NCBI RefSeq assembly: GCF_003284975.1
Contig: NZ_QMEU01000001.1
Coordinates: 62,001-126,000, forward strand
Direction of reading: 5' to 3'
DNA: 64,000 nucleotides
Source of the DNA: Mycobacterium colombiense
GTDB taxonomy: Bacteria > Actinomycetota > Actinomycetes > Mycobacteriales > Mycobacteriaceae
Translations under genes and position numbers: made by a program
The notes under the pieces: model-generated
Seen by the model: the letters and a program-made list of their open reading frames with translations, nothing else
What the model was told of the DNA's origin: nothing
Database searches by the model: none
In this document: one piece after another, positions 59,581-64,000 of the stretch
Numbering within the stretch: position 1 is the stretch's first letter
How the letters are laid out: each line of letters opens with the position of its first letter

Positions 59581-62500
59581 GTGACGATCCACGAGCACGA
59601 CCGGGTGTCCGCTGACCGCAACGGCCAAGGCAAGGTCCCACAGGCCGGGGACACCCACGCCCTTGTCGACCGCCTGACGGCCGGCGAGCCCTACGCCGTC
59701 GCATTCGGTGGCCAGGGCAGCGCCTGGCTGGAAACCCTCGAAGAGCTGGTGTCGTCGGCCGGTATCGAATCCGACCTGGCAACGCTGGTCGGTGAGGTGA
59801 ACCTGGTCCTCGAGCCGGTGGCCAAGGAGCTCATCGTGGTCCGCCCGATCGGTTTCGAGCCGTTGACCTGGGTGCGTGCCCTGGCGGCCGAAGATCCGGT
59901 CCCCTCGGACAAGCACCTGACCTCGGCCGCGGTGTCGATACCGGGCGTGCTGCTCACCCAGATCGCGGCCGTGCGCGCGCTGGCGCGCCAAGGGATGGAC
60001 CTCAAGGCGACGCCTCCGGTGGCCGTGGCCGGACATTCCCAGGGCGTGCTCGCCGTCGAGGCGCTCAAGGCCGGGGGCGCCCGCGATGTCGAGCTGCTGG
60101 CGTTGGCCCAGCTGATCGGCGCGGCCGGGACCCTGGTGGCCCGCCGGCGCGGAATCTCGGTGCTCGGCGATCGCCCGCCGATGGTGTCGGTAACCAACGT
60201 TGACCCCGACCGCATCGGCCGGCTGCTCGACGAGTTCGCGCAGGACGTGCGCACCGTCCTGCCGCCCGTCCTGTCCATCCGCAACGGCCGCCGTTCGGTC
60301 GTCATCACCGGCACCCCGGAACAGTTGTCCCGTTTCGAGCTGTACTGCCAGCAGATCTCGGAGAAGGAAGAGGCCGACCGGAAAAACAAGCTGCGCGGCG
60401 GTGACGTCTTTTCGCCGGTCTTCGATCCGGTGCAGGTCGAGGTGGGCTTCCACACGCCCCGGCTGGCCGACGGCATCGACATCGTCGGCGGCTGGGCCGA
60501 GAAGGTCGGCCTGGACGTCGAGCTGGCTCGCCAGCTCACCGAATCGATCCTGGTGCGTCCGGTCGACTGGGTGGAGGAGATCACCCGGGTCAACGACGCC
60601 GGCGCTCGCTGGATTCTTGACCTCGGCCCCGGCGACATCCTGACCCGGCTGACCGCGCCGGTCATCCGCGGCCTGGGGGTGGGCATCGTGCCGGCCGCCA
60701 CCCGCGGCGGTCAGCGCAACCTGTTCACCGTCGGGGCCGTCCCCGAGGTGGCGCGGGCGTGGTCGAGCTACGCCCCGACGCTGGTTCGCCTGCCCGACGG
60801 GAGGGTCAAGCTCTCGACGAAATTCACCCGGCTGACCGGCCGCTCGCCGATCCTGCTGGCCGGCATGACCCCGACCACCGTGGACGCCAAGATCGTGGCC
60901 GCCGCGGCCAACGCCGGGCACTGGGCCGAGCTGGCCGGTGGCGGGCAGGTCACCGAGGAGATCTTCGCCGACCGCGTCGAGCAGCTGGCCGGGTTGCTCG
61001 AGGACGGCCGCACCTACCAGTTCAACGCACTGTTCCTGGACCCGTACCTATGGAAGTTGCAGGTCGGCGGCAAGCGGCTGGTGCAGAAGGCGCGCCAGTC
61101 CGGCGCGGCCATCGACGGCCTGGTGATCAGCGCCGGAATCCCGGATCTGGAGGAGGCCGTCGAGCTGATCGAGGAGCTCGGCGAGGTCGGCATCAGTCAC
61201 GTCGTCTTCAAGCCCGGCACCGTCGAGCAGATCCGCTCGGTGATCCGCATCGCGACCGAGGTGTCCACCAAGCCGGTGATCGCGCACATCGAGGGCGGGC
61301 GCGCCGGTGGTCACCACTCCTGGGAAGACCTCGACGACCTGCTGCTGGCGACCTACTCGGAATTGCGGTCACGCCCCAACATCACCGTCTGCGTTGGTGG
61401 CGGCATCGGCACGCCGGAGCGGGCGGCCGAATACCTGTCCGGGCGCTGGGCGCAGGCGTACGGTTTCCCGCTGATGCCCATCGACGGCATCCTGGTCGGC
61501 ACCGCGGCGATGGCCGCCAAGGAAGCGACCACCTCGCCGTCGGTCAAGCGCATGCTGGTCGAAACCCAGGGCACCGACCAGTGGATCGGAGCCGGAAAAG
61601 CCTCGGGCGGAATGGCATCCAGCCGCAGCCAGCTCGGCGCGGACATCCACGAGATCGACAACAGCGCCTCGCGGTGCGGCCGGCTGCTCGACGAGGTCGC
61701 CGGCGACGCGGACGCCGTCGCGGAGCGCCGCGACGAGATCATCGCCGCGATGGCCAACACCGCCAAGCCGTACTTCGGCGATGTCGGTGAGATGACCTAC
61801 CTGCAATGGCTGCAGCGCTACGTCGAATTGTCCATCGGCGACGGCGATTCCACCGCCGACACCGCCTCGCCGGGCAGCCCGTGGCTGGCCGACACCTGGC
61901 GCGACCGTTTCCAGCAGATGCTGCAGCGCGCCGAGGCGCGGTTGGCCCCACAGGATTTCGGGCCGATCGAGACGCTGTACAACGACGAGGCCCTGCTGGA
62001 GAACCCCGAGGCGGCGATCGACCTGCTGCTCGACCGCTACCCCGACGCCGAGACGGTCCAGTTGCACCCGGCCGACGTGCCGTTCTTCGTCACCCTGTGC
62101 AAGACGCCAGGCAAGCCGGTCAACTTCGTGCCGGTGATCGATAAGGACGTGCGGCGTTGGTGGCGCAGCGATTCGCTGTGGCAGGCGCACGACGCCCGCT
62201 ACGACGCCGACCAGGTCTGCATCATCCCGGGCACCGCGGCCGTCGCCGGCATCACCCGGATGGACGAGCCCGTCGGTGAGCTACTGGACCGCTTCGAGCA
62301 GGCGGCCATCGACGAGGCGCTCGCCGCCGGACTGGAGCCCAAGGCCGTCACGTCACGCCGGACCGGTCGCGCCGACGTCACCGGGCCGCTGGCCGTCGTG
62401 CTGGACGCCCCCGACGTCCAGTGGGCCGGCCGCACCGCGACCAACCCGGTGCATCGCATCGCCGACCCCGCCGAGTGGCTGGTGCACGACGGACCCGAGA

Positions 62501-64000
62501 GCCGCCGCGCCACCCATTCGACCACCGGGGCGCGGCTGCAGGTCGAAGGCGACCGCGTCGTCCTCAGTGTGCCCGTCTCGGGCACCTGGATCGACATCCC
62601 GTTCACGTTGCCGCCCAACACCGTTGACGGCGCCACCCCGGTGGTCTCCACCGAGGACGCCGCCACGGCCATGCGGGCGGTGCTGGCCATCGCGGCCGGC
62701 GTCGACGGCCCGGACTTCTTGCCCGCGGTCACCGACGGCACGGCCACCGTCACCGTCGACTGGGACCCCGAGCGGGTCGCCGACCACACCGGTGTCACGG
62801 CCACCTTCGGAGAACCGTTGGCGCCCAGCCTCACCACCGTGCCCGACGCGCTCGTCGGGCCGTGCTGGCCGGCCGTCTTCTCGGCGATCGGCTCGGCCGT
62901 CACCGATGCCGGCGTCCCGGTCGTCGAGGGCCTGCTGAGCCTGGTGCACCTGGATCACGCCGCCCACATGGTCGGCAGCCTGCCGACGGTCCGATCCCAA
63001 TTGACCATCGCCGCAACGGCTTCGGCGGCCATCGACACGGAAATGGGACGTGTGGTCCCCGTCTCGGCGACCATCGCCGACACTGACGGTCAGGTGATCG
63101 CCACCCTTGCCGAACGTTTCGCCATCCTGGGCCGCACCGGCCCCGCCGAACTGACCGACCCGACACGCGCCGGTGGTGCGGTCTCGCCGAACGCGACCGA
63201 CACCCCGCGTCGGCGCCGCCGCGACGTCACCATCACCGCTCCGGTCGACATGCGTCCGTTCGCGGTGGTCTCCGGTGACCACAACCCCATTCACACCGAC
63301 CGGGCCGCCGCGCTGCTGGCCGGCCTGGAATCGCCGATCGTGCACGGCATGTGGCTGTCGGCGGCCGCCCAGCATGCGGTGACCGCCACCGATGGCCAGA
63401 CCCGCCCCCCGGCGCGGCTGATCGGCTGGACCGCCCGCTTCCTGGGCATGGTGCGCCCCGGCGACGAGGTCGCGTTCCGCGTCGACCGCGTCGGAATCGA
63501 CCAGGGCGCCGAGGTTTTGGAGGTCGCCGCCAAGGTCGGATCGGATCTGGTGATGTCGGCGACGGCCCGCCTGGCGGCCCCGCACACTGTCTACGCGTTC
63601 CCCGGCCAGGGCATTCAGCACAAGGGCATGGGCATGGACGTGCGGGCCCGGTCCAAGGCCGCCCGCAAGGTGTGGGACAAGGCCGACAAGTTCACCCGCG
63701 ACACCCTCGGCTTCTCGGTCCTGCACGTGGTCCGGGACAACCCGACCAGCATCATCGCCAGCGGTGTGCACTACAACCACCCCGAGGGCGTCCTGTACCT
63801 GACGCAGTTCACCCAGGTCGCGATGGCCACGGTGGCCGCCGCGCAGGTCGCCGAGATGCGCGAGCAGGGCGCCTTCGTGGAGGGCGCGATCGCCTGCGGT
63901 CACTCCGTCGGTGAGTACACCGCGCTGGCCTGCGTGACGGGCATCTACGAGCTGGAAGCCTTGCTGGAGACCGTGTTTCATCGCGGCTCGAAGATGCACG
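59581..64000 (+). CDS. fas: Type I fatty acid synthase, N-terminal part (runs off window)
   Basis: These 1,473 codons open the giant multidomain synthase of about 3,070 residues that makes C16-C26 acyl-CoAs, the primers for mycolic acids. Visible domains in order are the acetyltransferase (GHSQG at 151-155), the FMN-dependent enoyl reductase (ILLAGMTPTTVDAK from about 424, GGRAGGHHSWED from about 572), and the dehydratase (SGDHNPIHTD at about 1231-1240). Last comes the malonyl/palmitoyl transferase (FPGQG at about 1340, GHSVGEY at 1440). Order and sequence match M. tuberculosis Fas (Rv2524c). The start is GTG at 59581. The ketoreductase, ketosynthase and carrier domains lie beyond the window. 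Confidence 0.98.
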   Translation, partial: MTIHEHDRVSADRNGQGKVPQAGDTHALVDRLTAGEPYAVAFGGQGSAWLETLEELVSSAGIESDLATLVGEVNLVLEPVAKELIVVRPIGFEPLTWVRALAAEDPVPSDKHLTSAAVSIPGVLLTQIAAVRALARQGMDLKATPPVAVAGHSQGVLAVEALKAGGARDVELLALAQLIGAAGTLVARRRGISVLGDRPPMVSVTNVDPDRIGRLLDEFAQDVRTVLPPVLSIRNGRRSVVITGTPEQLSRFELYCQQISEKEEADRKNKLRGGDVFSPVFDPVQVEVGFHTPRLADGIDIVGGWAEKVGLDVELARQLTESILVRPVDWVEEITRVNDAGARWILDLGPGDILTRLTAPVIRGLGVGIVPAATRGGQRNLFTVGAVPEVARAWSSYAPTLVRLPDGRVKLSTKFTRLTGRSPILLAGMTPTTVDAKIVAAAANAGHWAELAGGGQVTEEIFADRVEQLAGLLEDGRTYQFNALFLDPYLWKLQVGGKRLVQKARQSGAAIDGLVISAGIPDLEEAVELIEELGEVGISHVVFKPGTVEQIRSVIRIATEVSTKPVIAHIEGGRAGGHHSWEDLDDLLLATYSELRSRPNITVCVGGGIGTPERAAEYLSGRWAQAYGFPLMPIDGILVGTAAMAAKEATTSPSVKRMLVETQGTDQWIGAGKASGGMASSRSQLGADIHEIDNSASRCGRLLDEVAGDADAVAERRDEIIAAMANTAKPYFGDVGEMTYLQWLQRYVELSIGDGDSTADTASPGSPWLADTWRDRFQQMLQRAEARLAPQDFGPIETLYNDEALLENPEAAIDLLLDRYPDAETVQLHPADVPFFVTLCKTPGKPVNFVPVIDKDVRRWWRSDSLWQAHDARYDADQVCIIPGTAAVAGITRMDEPVGELLDRFEQAAIDEALAAGLEPKAVTSRRTGRADVTGPLAVVLDAPDVQWAGRTATNPVHRIADPAEWLVHDGPESRRATHSTTGARLQVEGDRVVLSVPVSGTWIDIPFTLPPNTVDGATPVVSTEDAATAMRAVLAIAAGVDGPDFLPAVTDGTATVTVDWDPERVADHTGVTATFGEPLAPSLTTVPDALVGPCWPAVFSAIGSAVTDAGVPVVEGLLSLVHLDHAAHMVGSLPTVRSQLTIAATASAAIDTEMGRVVPVSATIADTDGQVIATLAERFAILGRTGPAELTDPTRAGGAVSPNATDTPRRRRRDVTITAPVDMRPFAVVSGDHNPIHTDRAAALLAGLESPIVHGMWLSAAAQHAVTATDGQTRPPARLIGWTARFLGMVRPGDEVAFRVDRVGIDQGAEVLEVAAKVGSDLVMSATARLAAPHTVYAFPGQGIQHKGMGMDVRARSKAARKVWDKADKFTRDTLGFSVLHVVRDNPTSIIASGVHYNHPEGVLYLTQFTQVAMATVAAAQVAEMREQGAFVEGAIACGHSVGEYTALACVTGIYELEALLETVFHRGSKMH

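Overview
The window is GC-rich actinobacterial DNA from a Mycobacterium, most likely a non-tuberculous species. The best anchor is the right end. A Tat-exported DUF1906 protein nearly identical in layout to M. tuberculosis Rv2525c (58318-59040) is followed in the same direction by the first 1,473 codons of the type I fatty acid synthase gene fas (59581 onward, running off the window). GTG and TTG starts, stop/start overlaps of the ATGA type, F420-dependent LLM enzymes, an NDMA-type alcohol dehydrogenase, a REP13E12-type HNH gene and an Rv1364c-like phosphatase all fit Mycobacterium.

Almost everything left of 58 kb is a dense catabolic neighbourhood for CoA-activated, probably polycyclic or terpenoid-like, substrates. 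Region 1 (1-5.8 kb, minus strand) reads Rieske oxygenase, isochorismatase-like protein, PaaI thioesterase, acyl-CoA synthetase, a collapsed SRPBCC gene, an SDR and a truncated P450. Region 2 (5.8-10.5 kb, plus) is a Baeyer-Villiger block: NTF2-like protein, flavin monooxygenase, alpha/beta hydrolase, second NTF2-like protein and LLM oxidoreductase. Region 3 (10.5-20.1 kb) holds an acyl-CoA carboxylase beta subunit, a 56-bp tandem repeat, a P450 with an overlapping upstream mini-ORF, an SDR, a TetR regulator with a degenerate ABC ATPase and a YhgE/Pip membrane protein, and an alcohol dehydrogenase/P450 pair.

Region 4 (20.3-31.9 kb) holds an HSL-type hydrolase with an altered nucleophile, an acyl-CoA dehydrogenase pair, a four-domain PAS-PP2C-HATPase-STAS regulator, a membrane-bound molybdopterin/cytochrome b fusion with small partners, a DUF421 protein, an amidohydrolase and a TetR regulator fused to a hotdog thioesterase domain. 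Region 5 (32.2-46.9 kb) has a PF10118-type hydrolase, a ferredoxin and ferredoxin reductase, an acyl-CoA synthetase, four consecutive acyl-CoA dehydrogenases, an LLM enzyme, an SDR, a GntR regulator, a double-domain CaiB CoA-transferase, a second ferredoxin and a P450. Region 6 (47.1-58.3 kb) has a Rieske oxygenase, acyl-CoA synthetase, NTF2-like protein, split MaoC-type hydratase, a DinB/maleylpyruvate-isomerase-fold protein, the HNH gene, an aldehyde dehydrogenase, an AttH/CrtC-like protein, a third Rieske oxygenase and a MerR regulator.

Together these supply ring hydroxylation (P450, Rieske plus ferredoxin and reductase), ring opening (BVMO plus hydrolase), CoA activation or transfer, and beta-oxidation (paired dehydrogenases, split hydratase, SDRs, thioesterases). 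No thiolase or Mce transporter is visible in the window. Short AT-rich dyads with cores like TACTRT or CTANNNTAG sit in front of most of the transcription units and suggest a shared promoter or operator logic. No rRNA, tRNA, CRISPR array or complete insertion sequence was recognised. All calls come from reading the sequence and remembered family features; no database search was run.
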